Source: Campylorhamphus procurvoides (Eukaryota > Chordata > Aves > Passeriformes > Dendrocolaptidae). Taken from it: a DNA stretch of 64,000 nt. The notes beneath the pieces were generated by a model, which was not told the DNA's origin, did no database searches, and saw nothing but the letters and a program-made list of their open reading frames with translations. Positions 34,991 to 48,780 of the stretch are shown here, piece after piece; the first letter of the stretch is position 1; each line of letters starts with the position of its first letter. The stretch lies in the NCBI GenBank assembly GCA_013396655.1, contig WBMV01005963.1, positions 186,001-250,000 of the forward strand, written 5' to 3'. Made by a program: the position numbers and the translations under genes.

Positions 34991-37900
34991 TGCCTTGCCT
35001 CCAAGTGCCGTGTCATTCACCATCTTACACCTTGTGGTGTGTAGGCATTACATGGATGGATGTCTTACTTCCCCATCAGACAGAAATGTGGCACTCAATT
35101 CCATGGTTTTGAAGTAACATACTTTGTACTGAATAATGACATTAATTAACTCAGCTCTGTATGGTTAAGAGCAGCACTACCAGTGAGTTTGCCCCTCTGG
35201 TTTTCCCTGAAATTTCCCTTGAAGCCCCAAGCAGACTACTTGCTTTTTAACATCTCGGTGACAAAACACCTTGTGACAGCAGAGCAACCTTTGCAGTTTT
35301 TTATTTCTCAATTGCATTTTTTAAACTTTGAAGTGCCATTTATTTTGACACCTGGTATTTTTCAGGCCATGCTTTTATTTGGTGGGAATAGCATTAACGT
35401 GTATTAAAGGCAGAAAAGCCTGAGGAAATGGTTAGAAGTTATTCCCAGAATGTAAATAATTTCCTAAATTTTGAGCTCTACAAGTCTGATGTATTTTAAA
35501 TGGCCTTCCAGAGTGCAAAATGAAACTCAGTGTGGCATTTAACCAATAGTTTACAGAGGTGCTAGTTATTCCACTTGGCTATATTTAGGAGTCCAGGAAA
35601 CAACAATTAAAAAAAAATAGCGAAACAGTCTTGCAAAAAAAATTAAAGGAACAGTTTCAGCTGTAAAACTGATGGCAACAGCAAAAAGCCACAGCTGCTA
35701 AATGTTACCAAATCATAATAATTGTGACAGAGTTACATCCCGATCTTTCTTTAAGACATCTTCACCCATGTGAAGGCCTCTTGATTTAAACAGGGCTCAG
35801 CCATAGCAGGGAGGTTTGTGTTAGAGGATCCTGGTAAAATTGAACTGCTTATGTAAATCAAAGCTTATTTCTGCATTCCAAAGGGTGAAAAAGTCACACG
35901 AGGGGAGTGAGATGCAAGATGTGTGAAGAGATCTTTATACAGCGACTCCACACCGGGGAAGCCTCAGCTGGATGCTGTGCCCTCTTCAAATGAAAAGCAG
36001 TTGTCCAGCCCGAGGGGAAGTCTAAGGGGCTCCCCTGTGGCTTGGGAAGCATTACCCTTAGGGGAAATCACAGCAAATCTGCTTGTTTGCTCTGTGAAAG
36101 AGTGCAGAAGGCTAAAGGATGGAGGGATAAGTCCTCAGATGAGTGAGAAACAGACACAGAGCAAAGGGACAGAGCAAAAGTGTCAAAAAACATGCAGGCA
36201 TGGTTGAGGAATCACCACTAGCTTAATGAAACTTCACTTAGTAAAGATGAAACAGTACAATTAATATGTGTTAAGTGGTCATAATTAGTCCCTCTCCAGC
36301 AAATAAAGTAGGTAAAGTAACTTAAGCTGGTATTTTTCACTCCGTCTTATGAAGTGATGTAACTTTTACCAACCTTTAAAATACTGATTGTGAATGAGTC
36401 AGTGTTTCTCAAGTGCTTTGGTCAGCTGTTCCCATTTACTGGTCTGGAATCTCACTTTTATCATCCAGTCTCCCTGAGCTTCCCCTCCTGTATTCAAAAC
36501 CAAAGTTGCTGTTATTATACTGGGATACTATCATAGTATTGAGGTTGGAAATGCACTGTGATAGATGCTAGTTAAATATATGGAGTGGCAGAGTTACCTG
36601 CTTTTGCAGGTATGTGGCTGAATTGTTTTCCTGCTACAGAATGGTTCATTAGGGCTGTGATTTCTTCTCATGGCACTTTTATAACCCCAGTATAAATGCA
36701 GATTTATCGTCCAAAGAGTGGGTTTTGCTGCAAGGAACTGCTAGGGAGCATAGTGATGCAAGGATCCTTCCTTAATCTGCATGCTTCCTGGGATAAATGG
36801 TGTTTGCACTACCTGAGCTCACCTGTGTGATGAAGCTGTTGGTTACCCTGGTCAGCTATTCCTTGTGCAGACCCAGCCTCAGCACAGGCTGTCATAAACA
36901 CGAGAGGTGTTGCAGATTAGAGGGCACCTGCTTTAGCAGGAGCATCAGTGGGCCTGGCCAGGCACAGACCAGAGTCTGTTGGGAAGAGGAGGGAGCTTGT
37001 CTCTCAGGGTTAGTCTCAACATCCTCCAGCAGTGCCAAAGGGAGAGCCTGGGAACGACTGTGTTAAAGAGTAAGTTGGCATTCAGCTCTCCTGTTTCTCC
37101 TCTAAGAGTTTCTCTGCTCTCCAATTGTGATTACATGATGGGCAAAACACCCACTTTGCTCTCCTCTTGGGTAGGTAGCAAGTCATTCTGTAAGCAGGCA
37201 CCCTCTTTTGCCCATCCTCCCTCCCTGCCCCGGCCCCTTGCCGTGAGCAGGTCAGCAGCAGTGGTCAGAGACATCCCTAATGAGGTCCCTAGCTGCTCGC
37301 TGGGCTGATTTGGTTGTAGTTTTTAATAACGTGAGGTTATTTTGTTAGCGGCTTTACTTTCCAAGTCTTTTCCCCCTTCTAGCACCCCTAGGTACAGCTC
37401 TACTGGATCAGTTACCATCTGCTCCAGTGTTTGCATTTAGCCTGCAGGGCCTGTGATCTCAGAAATATTTCCTGTAAATGGGATCTCTCATGCCAGGCCT
37501 GTCACACAATAGATATATAATTGGATAAAACCTAAACTGAAAACAACAAACAAAAAGAAGAAAACTACGTGTTGTGCCATATACAGCGCGTGAGCCTGTC
37601 CAGAATGGGATACGCTCCTTGTTTATGTCTGAAGCTGCTCTTGTATGTCTTTTTTATTCCCTTTTGCTGTTTAACAAAATCAAATTAATGTAATAATTAA
37701 ATTCCATGGTGCATTTTTTCCCCAGTTACTCTCCAACTCCAGCAACTTGCAGTGTGCAAGAAGAACAGCACCAGTGCCACAGCAAATGCAGTTGCTGTGT
37801 TTCAAGTCTTGACCCTGGTGTTGCATACCTGGTGGAGCCCAAGCTGAGGTCACAAATCTTTCTCCTTCATGGGCTGGCTGCGTGCAGCATTTCTTTTTGG

Positions 37901-40900
37901 TTGGGAGGCAGGATGGTGCACAGCCTGGGGAAAAGTTGGGCCTTGGGGGAGACAGTGGGCAAACCACAGGCAGCCAATCCCCTGGTCAATGAGAGCGAAG
38001 GTAAAGATGGCATCACTGATCCTTACAAAGGAAAAACACATAATGCAAAATGTCTTTTAAATTCTTTAAACCTGTTTTGAAGGCCTCCAAAGCAGGGGTA
38101 CAGGTTTGTGTAAGACGAATGCTGCCCTCTGGCGCAGCTCACCTTTGGGGCTTGCCAACCTTTCTGCAAGAAGGTGGAGATGATGCAAAACATCTGATGT
38201 GATGAATCTACACCTAAACTAAAGAAAACCCCAAACTGATTAGATAAATCAGAAATTGATCACTGTGATTTTCCCCTTGCTCATACTGTGAATTTTCTTC
38301 GTCATCACTGCAAGAGCAAACTGTGTGAGTCGTGTCTGTGCTGTTATTCTTGTAGCAATGAGCTTACAAATACTTTTTCTGTGTTGATGGAGGGACTGCA
38401 AATGCTGTACACTAGTCATAGCTTGCAAAAGCTGCTCAGAACTGCACTGCAGAACAGCAAAAAAAGAATTGAATTCAACTTCAGTCAAGACCAGTAATTG
38501 GTTTTCATACAAAAAAAAAAAAATCCCCAACCAAAAGCTGTTCATCTGTCCCTGGAAGATAAAAAAAAAAAGCCCAAAGTTTGGATTTGATTGCCCTCCA
38601 CTAAAGTAATAACAGTAATCCTAATAAATGGGCAGATTTGTAAATTTCTCCCAACAGACAGTGCCACGATGTTATACTAACTTTGGCTTATTTATGATAA
38701 ATGCATTCTAAAGCACCAGAAATATAAACCTTGAATCCTTTTTAATTCCAACATAAAAGGATTACATTGTATCAATATAGTTTATCTCCTAGCACTCTGC
38801 CTTTTTTATGAACCCACAAAACATGCATTTAGTCTTCCTTTCTCTTTTTTTTTTTTTTTTTTTTTAACATAGCCAGCAATTCCTAAATGAAGAATACAAT
38901 CCTAGTACTGGTGCCATTTTTTACAATGGGCTATTTTATTGATTTCCACAATGCTGGCATTTCATCAATAATGGCAAAATACAGGCCCATAAATTCAGCC
39001 TTCAAAAAGGAAGGTGGCCTGATCTTTCATAGCAGCTTCCATTTGCCTTTGACTTAAGCTGTAAGTTTAGTGGTCCAGAAAAAAAATCAGGTTTGATGAG
39101 CCTTAAAGAAACAAATAAACCAAGCCAGAAGCAATCAAAAGTACATGTGAGTTCATAAAAAGTGAGCCTTGGTTTCTTTGTCTAGAAGATTAACACTTCC
39201 TCAGGAGGCCTGTAATAGGATTGAGCCATCCCCGTGATACTTCAAAGATGTGCTCCTGAAGACTTTTACTGAGTAACTTACAGTATTGTTGGAAGCTTTG
39301 CCTCTGCTTTGCTTCTGGTTTCTTTCAATACTTCGAGGAAGATCTGAACTAAGGATCATGTTACTCCTCCTTGTTTTTATGCCCCAAACATGTTCTCTCT
39401 TCTGTATGAAAATTTCTATCCTTAAAAAAAAAAAAAATCTAAGTTGCTTAACAGTTGGAGACTTTTAAACATAAATATGTCACTACTTCAGTACTTTCAC
39501 ATGTCATATTCTTGCATTTAATGCTGTATAGTAAATTATTTTTTTTTAAATTCAAAGAGACTCACAGCATGTACTTTTTTTACATTCACAACACTGTTGT
39601 TCTTTCTCCAGGAGAACACACTGAAAGCTCTAATTTCCCAGGCACTTCATACAGAATAATGAATTCAGTTCTTGGTGTTTATCTTTGGTTGTAATGTGCC
39701 ATCTCCTTTTTGAGCTCTTTTCCCCACCCTGGTTCGGATGGTTAGGCTGCTTTCCATGGTGGTAGAAACCTTGAAAGCCATCAGACTGGAGGCAGAGAAA
39801 GCCACTCCCTAAGTGAGTGTTAGCTGCTAGCCTGGAGTCAGCTACTGCTCTGTGTTTAGAGGAAAGAAAGTAGCTTTATTAGGTGGGAGAAGCCAGTCCT
39901 GTGCATGGGTAGGCATGCTCTACTGGTTTTGCTCCATAGGTAATAGGTCCTACCTGTTTGGGTTGGGCAGCCTCAAAAAGTAACATTATGGTGACCCAGC
40001 AGGTTCCTGGCTCCAGAGCTATGCAATGCTGAGTTGTGCCCTCTGGTTCTCACTGTGGGTCTTACAAAGACACGCTGGACCTGCATCCTGCTTAAATTCC
40101 TGCAATTACCATTTCCAGATCTCACCGGGGGTTGCTGTGCCTGGAGTCAGGCAGGGACAGAGAATCGGGCCCAGATATGTGTAGTCTTTGGCCAGTTGGC
40201 TGAATCACAGAATGAAACTCCCTCTCTATGCCTCTAAGAGACATCAAGGAAAGAACCAGAAAGTCCCCAAGCATCATGATAGTTTAGTTCTTGTTCTTTC
40301 TCTGACAAGTTTTGCTCTCATAGTGAGAGTAATGAATGGGTTTAGATAGGGCACACCAGTTATAATTTAATTTTTCACTTCGAATGTGCTGTCAACCTCT
40401 GTAATTCTATTGCCAGGATTTCTCATATAGCATATTGGTATGCTAGTTAATACATTTAAATCTACTTAAAAAGCTTCTCTCTCTCAAGAGCAAATGGAGC
40501 CCTGCTTAACATTCCTTATTAGCTTGCTTAGGATGAAGAAAACAGTTGTCCTTGCTTTATTGGCTGGCAAAGGGAGTTGCGTTCTTACTCCATGTACTTT
40601 ACTAATTTGTAATCTTTCACTCTTAACTAGCTTGTTTCCATCTTCTAGAGATTCAGTCATTTTAGTATCAGCCTTGACTAATAATGCGGTGCAGCAGCAC
40701 AATTTCGATGACCACAAATAAGCAAGCAAAAGTTGTAGACTAATTCTGGTAGTCAGACGTACCCAAACAGGAGTTTCCTGCCTTACACTCATGTAAGCCC
40801 CAATGAAGCAGTCCCCTCTGCCAGCCTCTGGCCCTGCTTGTCACCTAAGCAATTACCAGGAAACATTAAACAAGCCACGGAAAGTACCCTTTGCTGGCAC

Positions 40901-43900
40901 TTCTCGCATTACTAAGTGGTGCACATGGGCTTCAGCTGCAGGGTGAATAATCCCAAAGTTTCCCCAGTATGGCTACAGGGCAGTGACACTTGTCACTGGG
41001 AGGGCATTGAGGGCATTTGGGTGGGATGGGACACTCTTCTGGTCCTCAGCTGAGGGGAAAGGGGTGGTGGGTGCCTGGGATGCCCTGCTGGGGTCGGTAC
41101 CCAGTGCTGCAGCTGGTGACATTGTCCAGGTGTGACCCAGTGTCCAGCTGTGGCCCATGTGATGCTGGGGGAACGGATGGTGTGTCACTGACTTCTTCTG
41201 TGTCAGAATTGGGCTCCTGGCTTATTGCAATCCTGTAAATTATGCCTTTGCTTGCTATAAATTAACCACCGTATTAAGTGCAAAGTCCAGGAATAAAAGG
41301 ACATAAATAGTTGCATTTGAAAGCTGTATCATCGTCTGTGGATGTTTAAGTGGGGATTTTATCTGTTAGATTAGAAACACCACTTATCTCATCCTTCTGG
41401 ATATTTTCACTACCCTTCTAACTTGGAGATAAATATCCCTTAATGGTTTTTTTATGTGTTTTATTTCTTTTTCCATGATGATCAGATCAGTTCTGACTGA
41501 AAGCGAAGCCAATTATCAAGAACAATAAATAAAAAAGTGCGCATTGCTCCTTCTGCACTGAAAGAAAGAACAGTAAGTTGAGACAAAACAAATTTGGTTG
41601 CCAAGTCCAAGTACCAAAGGCAGCAAGGAGAACTCGGGCCCCATCCTAATTAAAGAGATCTAAACACAATGAAAACATATTGTACTGATGTCATATGTTA
41701 AAATATTTATAATTGCACAAAAAGGAATTGCAGCCTATTGAAAACATTTACAGAGCTCGCCATTTCTGTGCGCTAAAGAGAAGAGGGACTAAAAAGGACT
41801 GGTTTTGCTCAGCTGTGAAAGTTTTGCTCTTCAGGTTTTTCCTGTGAGGTCCAACATTACCTTGCCACTTCCTCTTATCAGTTGCTAAGATAAGCGAAGA
41901 GCACTGCTGACACTGTGTCTGAAGACAGGAGATGGTATCTGTCAGGAATTGCCGTTTCCCCTGGGCATTGCATTGCAATTGGCTCCGCTGGAATAATTTC
42001 ATCTGCCGGGAAGCCGTTCCTAACACTGGGGCCCTTCCTATTGATCCAGCGCCCCCCCTTATGTGTGGGAGGGCTTGGGGGGCTCCCAAAAGGAGAAGGG
42101 GTGGTGGAGGAGAGCAAGGCAGGCGCTCTCCTCAGAGACATTCACCAGACACAAGATTCTGTTTGGCAAAAAGAAATACTTTTGCCTGCTTGCCACAGGG
42201 AATTACTGGGGGAGAACGGATGTGTAGGAAATCACAGTCCCTTTCAGCAAAACCAGAGAGGCAATAGGAAGAGCAACCACCATATGTGCAGGCATCTCGA
42301 AAAGGCTGGAAAGTCAAGCTGAACCATTTTTCTGTAGCTGTGTGTGGTGGGGCATGGTGGGCAGAAGACACGGGTGGCTTGTGATGCTCTGCAGTCTGCT
42401 GTCTAAACGTGAATCCACCTGTGTGCGTTGTGTGAACAAGATCCCCGGTATATGTTCCCACAGAAGCCTATTGCAGATGTGCTCACTTAAATACTTTCTG
42501 TAGTATAAAAATAGGTTTTTGGCTGCACATCATGTACTCATTGGAGTAGGAACTTTTCAACTGTGACTTAATTTAATATCTTCCTTGTTTGTGTTTATGT
42601 TTCTTGATATTGATTTTCATGTTTTTCTTCCTCAAATGCTGGCAAGATCCTTTTAGAAATAAATAATACAAACATATTTCTAAGTTTTTCTTGTATTAAA
42701 GAGCTCTGTGGCAACAAATGGATATAGCAAGGCTTCTTACGTCAAAGATGGCCATTTATTAGTTAATCATTTTATTAGGAATTTATGTTGCACCATAAAG
42801 GTGATTGGAACTTGAGATATTTAAAGCATCATTTCAGGGAAATAAGTGTACCTCTGTTTAGCTAGTTAATGCCTACCTGTGATATTTCATATAAATGAGA
42901 AACCAGCTCGTCAATCATACAACAGAGGAAAAATGTCATTACCTCTCTGGAATTATTAATGAGCCAAGAAATGCTATTGTGTTTCTGTACGGCTTTACTG
43001 TAGTTGGAAAAATTGACACTTTTTGTCAGAAAGAGATTGATAGCTCTGCAGGGGTTCAGAAAAGAACAAAAGCAGGTTAGTGGGGGAGTGCTAAAAGGAC
43101 ATATATGAGGAAAGATGCCTGTTTTGGTTTTTATTCCTAATTGGCTGTGGGTCATGGTGGGGGGATGCAGACAACCCTCCACTTGCCCAGGGCTATCCAC
43201 CAAGGGCAGTTTGAAGGTTAAGTCAATTCCAGTCCAAAATCAATGTATGTGGGTGATTGTAGGGCTGTTCCCAAGGTAACACACTTGCTGGGAAGCTGGA
43301 GACAGTGTCTGGAGCATGGTGCCACACTTGGGTGACTGCATGCCTTTCTGTGGAGGCAGTTCAGCGTGTGGGTGGTTCTTGGTAAGGAGGACACACGTAA
43401 TGAGGGCTGAAGGTGAGAGTGCAGCAGGGGCAGAGTGCCATTGAAAAAGCCAACATTTAAGTTAGGTTAAGAGCTTTCAATGTTTGCTGTTGCCTCTGCA
43501 GGGAAGTGAAAGGTGGCAAACGCTTTGCAGAACATGAACGTGGATTGGTCTCCTAAAGCCAGACCAAAAAGTGATGCCCAGGTGAAAACCCTTTAGAGGC
43601 AGGAGGGGTTTGGATGATTGCTGAAGCCTCTGAAGAGCACTCTCTCCACCCCTCAAGGTGATGGTTCCTGTGGCAGGGACATGGCAGTGTCACGCCAGTC
43701 TGCACTAAGTAACGTGTGACCCTCTCATGGTCCGAAGCAGACACAAGATTTGGGGACAACTGATGGCTTTAGTCTTTTGATACTGCTGGCAGCAGTGGTG
43801 CACAGCCAGAGCCATGCGATGGCCTGCCCCAGGTTTTCTAGCCATGCTCCTGGCAGGATGGTGCTGGTGTCTGCTTTCCAGGAGGCCAGCCCTCTGCCCA

Positions 43901-46900
43901 AGCATGGCTCTTTGCTGGAGTAACGTGGCTGCTTGCCTTGCCCATTGAAGCAGACCTTAACTTGCCCTTCTGCTGCAGAAATCGTGGGCTCTGCTCTCTA
44001 TTTACTCCTACAACAACTCAATTAGGTTGATGGAAATGAGATGTCAAAATGCCCCAGGCTTCAGCAACTTACCCAATGCTGCTCAGAAAGCTTTGGCAGA
44101 GCTGCCTCCTGAAATCTGCATGCCCTCCAGCAATGGGCCATTTCTTCTCCTCACCTTCAGAGACAGCTAGGGCCAGTGCAAGTCTGGTGAATACAAAGAA
44201 CAATTAAAAAAATCGCTTATTTAACTTTCTAACAATTTGATCAACATGCTATTATTCTTAGGAAGTTTAGATATGGCTCTATTTTTTCCCCCCCTTAATT
44301 CAGCTCGACATATGCGCTCCTGGGTTCAGTCCTTTTACACAAAGCTTTAGCCTTGGCAAGATAAATCTAGATTAACAGAGAAGAAATATATTTATATGAT
44401 TTGTTTAATAGTGTATGGACATATTCCTACAGTCCAGTGCTTGGCAATAAAGGCTTGCTATGAATGTAATTTGACTATAGGGCAAAAAAACCCTGACTTA
44501 CCTTCAAATACTTCATATGAGACCTGCCTAGCTGACAGATTACAGAGCAGGTTTTAAAGTGGGCATGAAAATTTTGCCAAATTCAGCTTTCCTGGCAATA
44601 ATTGCCATGGAAAGAAGCTGGATTAGAGCAGCTGGAATAAAAAGTCAAGCACTAAAAGAAAAATGCTAATTACTAGTTTCTCTAATCATGTAAAATGAAT
44701 GTTTTATGACGTTTTAATATGATGCTTTTAGCCTTTCCTACTTTGTCAGTGCCAGCATCCTCTGAGCAGCTCATAGATGCTATAATTATGTGCTCTAAGC
44801 GATCAGATACATTGTGCCTTACCTGGCTGATTCAAACGGAGCTGGAGACATGATATTCTGACTCAGAACTGTGCAAACCCCACCACTCCTTGGGAGGAAG
44901 AAATGAGGACACCAAAACAGAAACCCTGAGCACTTACTGTAAGCTTTTGGAAGGGATTTTTTTATGGAAATTGAGGCTTAGGATCTACAGACATGTAGGA
45001 GATGTTTGTAGCTGCTCTTTCCATCTGAGGTGTTTCAACTTGATAAGATATCTGAATGCAGGCTCTTGATATAGCTTATTAAAAATATATGGACTAGTTA
45101 CAATGTCTGGATATAAATTTTAACCTCCACAAAGTTTAGGAGTGTTTAGATTCCAGCTTTGGGGCCACCACTGCCCCTTCAGTGAGATGAAAACTCTTTA
45201 GATATTTATTCAGTTATATTTGCATGTCATGAACCCCTAACCATCTTTGTTTTTGAGAGGGTTAATTATAGATTTATATTTGAAAAGGGAACACTCATCT
45301 ACCCTTTTCTTAAGGCACAAAATTTTCTTAAGGTCAGTATTAATTCTTTGTTGATGCCTAATTTAGGTAGTGAGATTGGCTTATTCACAGGCTGACTTGG
45401 GTGCACTACTATTGAAATTAAATCTGCAGTTTAATTTCCCTCTTAATCTGTTTCTTCATCAGAGATAATCATTATTTCTTGGTAATACTCTGTAGGAGGA
45501 GAAGGCTGCTGTTTCTATTTCAGCATTGCACCTCAGAGGTATTCCACAGGACTTGGACTTAATGCATCTCAGTGAATTGCTAATTTCCTGTATTTATTCA
45601 GGTATATGATTTTTTAATAGTATGGGAAAGTGAGGGGAAAATATTCTCATTTCAAGTGGATGGTGGAGACCGTATACAACTGTTTTCCACCCTACCCCCA
45701 TCAGGACGTGAAACAGCTGGTATGTCTCTTCGGAGACTAATGTACTGTCTCTAGCTCCATTTTGCCTTCATAAGCCTCAGGCATTACTCTGTAAGTGCAC
45801 TCCAGGAATTAAATTAATTTACAAGCTGAGGAATACACTGTTTCTCCTTACTTACAGGTCTCAGATAGGACTGCTCCTGCATGGTTAGGAGGATAATGTA
45901 CACATTGCTGTTGAGACTAACTAGCATCTTCCCAGGGCAGTCATCATGTTGGGCAGGGCAAAGGCAACCTTGCAGCTTGCAGCCCTGTCTTCCCATGTCA
46001 TTTCTGTCCCATGTTAGCTCACTAGTGAGATTATCAAGAAATAGTTCAGATAGGCTGTGCCTCCCCTTGTCTTAGCTTTTATCCCTGCCATGCATGAGTT
46101 TCTTGATACACCAGTTTGGTTCTTCTAAATCATATCCATCCATACTTAAAACCAAACCATTTTAAACTGTCTCCCTGGAAAATGATGACTTTTCGGACCT
46201 AGCTTGTGTTTTCCTGCATAGAAACTGCGGTCAGTGTCTGTCTTTGAACCAGTTCAAGCTCCAACCCCAAATATGCACTAGCTGGCCATAGCCAGCTAAT
46301 GAGAGCAGTCCAAAATGGACCATGGTTTTTTGTTCATGTCCATAATAGCCATGTCGTTTGCAATTCCTGCACAAGCTCCATGGTTTCTCCTTTCTCCCCC
46401 TTTGCCCAAGCCCCTTCTGCCAGGGAGTATGTTTAGGTGCCTCATTCCTGACATCCCTGGCTTCCTTGTCTGCTGTCCTGCATTGAGGCTCATCAACATA
46501 TGCATTTAGTGCCCACCCTTGTTAGCACTGAAATAAACCAGAACTTTGCTCCTGCCTTCAGCTGGGATGGGATTCATCTTTGCAGTGGGACCACAATAAA
46601 ATCTGGTCTTTAAAGCTCTAAGGAGGAGTAATTGGAAAGTAAGGAAGTATCTTGCTTCATACTGCACTATTCTATTAAAATAAGATTTTTGATACAACCA
46701 GGCCCTTATGTTTCTAAGTGCTTGGTACCTTTAATCTGGCTGGCATCCTCCACTGGCAGGCTCAGCTGCCCTCCTATTGCTTTCCGCCACACAGCCAGCC
46801 CTGCAAGTTGTGTAATTGATTGAATGTGGTGCATCCAAAGTTTGTTTTTCTGTTTCTTTGTTTGTTGCTACGGAGATCTGCTATACCTTGCCTTACATCC

Positions 46901-48103
46901 CTCCCAGTGAAACACCACTTGCAGATGGGTTGTGCCTTATAAACCAAAGCTGTAACACCTACACAGAGGGCAAGGGCCCTGGCACTGGCCCTGCTGCACG
47001 CTGCTCTTAGAAATCCAGCAGTCAAACAGCAGCATTCGAATTATAAAAACAATTTTTAAACTGCTGCAGAGCATAATTCATGTCATGGTGCAGGAATGCT
47101 GAAGGCCTTTTGATCTTTGTCATCGTGGACCTAAAGGTGAAGGGCTTTTTTTTGGTGGGGGGTTAGTTTCTTAAATCCCCCGAGAAAAGGTAACTATAAC
47201 AATAAGGGAGCAGATGTGTGGGAGTAAATGCAGCTGTAACTGAATCCAGACGCTCTTCTGTATGTAGGGACATGAAGGGAATGTTCCAATAAAATTCACG
47301 TAATAAAAATCTGAGCCCCCTTTTTTTTTTTTTCTTGCTTGAACTTGGATTCACATGTGTAGAATTCCTGTGGACTTTGATGTGGATTGACATTAGCACC
47401 GTACAAAACCAGGCTGGGAGAAAGATTTTTAACAGGCGTGGGGTACTGGAAGGTAAGTGATCTATGGAGACCTGCAAATTTCAATAGAAAAACACTTGCC
47501 CAATTAAAAAGAGTTTAGCAAACCAGATATTTAAGTGATGCAATCACCCTAATAGGATGAACTAGCTGGTCTAGCCGAGTTTCTCAAACTTTCTAAAAGT
47601 GGGACTGCCTTTTGTCTTACCTGGTTTTGTGCCACCCTGAAAGCCAAGGAGAAGGGAGAGAGGAGAGCAGAGGGAGGGTGAGCCATAGCCACTGGTTGGA
47701 AATGCCTGTGCCTCCCCCCAGCCCAGAGAGCAGAGCTGCTGCCAGATACTAAAGGAGGTGAGCAGTGCCCTGCCAAAGGTAAAGGCTCCCTGTTTGTAGC
47801 TGCTCCCTCTTGTCTCTAAACTCCAAGTTGAAACTCAAACTCAGCTAAAAGAAGTTTCTCATGGTTGTTGCTGACCTCTGACATTTGCTGTCCCCACACC
47901 TTTCTTTGAGTTGCCTGGGTTCATGATCAGCAGTGTGACCAGCTTCCTTTCTTCTAAAAGAAAGGAATGGGCAGACCAGCAGGGTAAGCCGTCCACTCCT
48001 CCTTGTTTTCCTGTAGTACACATAGCTCTGTGCTGAATTAATTTTTTAGCAGACAACTTACATTGCACAGTAGTGTATTTTGCTCTTGCCCCATGCTTGC
48101 TTC

Positions 48104-48415
48104 CGAACGCAGGCAGTACCAGACATTTCAGCGTGGCCAAAAGCGCCTTCCATCTGCCTCACAGCAGCTGAAATCCTCTTTGTATACAAAAACAATTTCA
48201 TTGAATGCACACAAACCACGTTTGCGCTCGGGATGTAGTGGGAACACTGCGGCGTTGTCCCGGCGGGACATCTGTAGTGCTTCGCTTCTTCCTTCACGTG
48301 ATGTCCTTCCCCTTGCCCCCTGCACCCGTGTCCTTCCCACACCCGGGAGGACAGCAGCCCTACACCACAAAACTTCACTGGCTGGTTCTAATTAGCCTGC
48401 TTGGTCATTACTCGC
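48104..48415. other. CpG-rich patch within the BCL2 intron
   Basis: Seventeen CpG dinucleotides are counted in about 310 bases, including the cluster GCGGCGTTGTCCCGGCGGG at 48249-48267. Flanking intron is CpG-poor. Overlapping open frames exist on both strands, as expected of a GC-richer stretch, and none is recognisable. A candidate intronic regulatory island or alternative promoter. Confidence 0.45.
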
Positions 48416-48721
48416 GACATATGGGCTTGTGAGGATGCCAGCGGTCATGTATTGTCTGCAGGGCACAGCATCCATCGAGCCAGCAGGGCTGGGAGTGTTT
48501 GCTGAGATGCTGGGTACCCATATAAGGCTCTTCTGTGAGTCTGACTCTGGCATAAGACTGTTTAGTTAGTCCAAACTCCGTCAAGCATCAGTTTGCATAA
48601 CAATTTATCAGAGAAGCGTTTGATTATTGCTACATGAAAAAAATGGTGAGCTCCCTGAAGCAGTTGTCTTTTTGTAGATTTTCCAAGAGAGGGATGCATA
48701 TTTCCACTCCATATAGCTGGG

Positions 48722-48780
48722 TATTATTATTATTACTATTACTATTATTATTATCATTATTATTATTATTATTATTATTT
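48722..48780. repeat. (TTA)n microsatellite
   Basis: About 19 TTA/ATT units with interruptions (ACT and ATC units) lie in a 59-base run. It is likely to be length-polymorphic. Confidence 0.95.

Noticed and set aside
36528..36565. Possible antisense CR1 end (ATCATAG...GAGGTTGGAAA)
   Set aside because: Only about 15 bases resemble the CR1 end, and the match does not extend. Chance similarity cannot be excluded.
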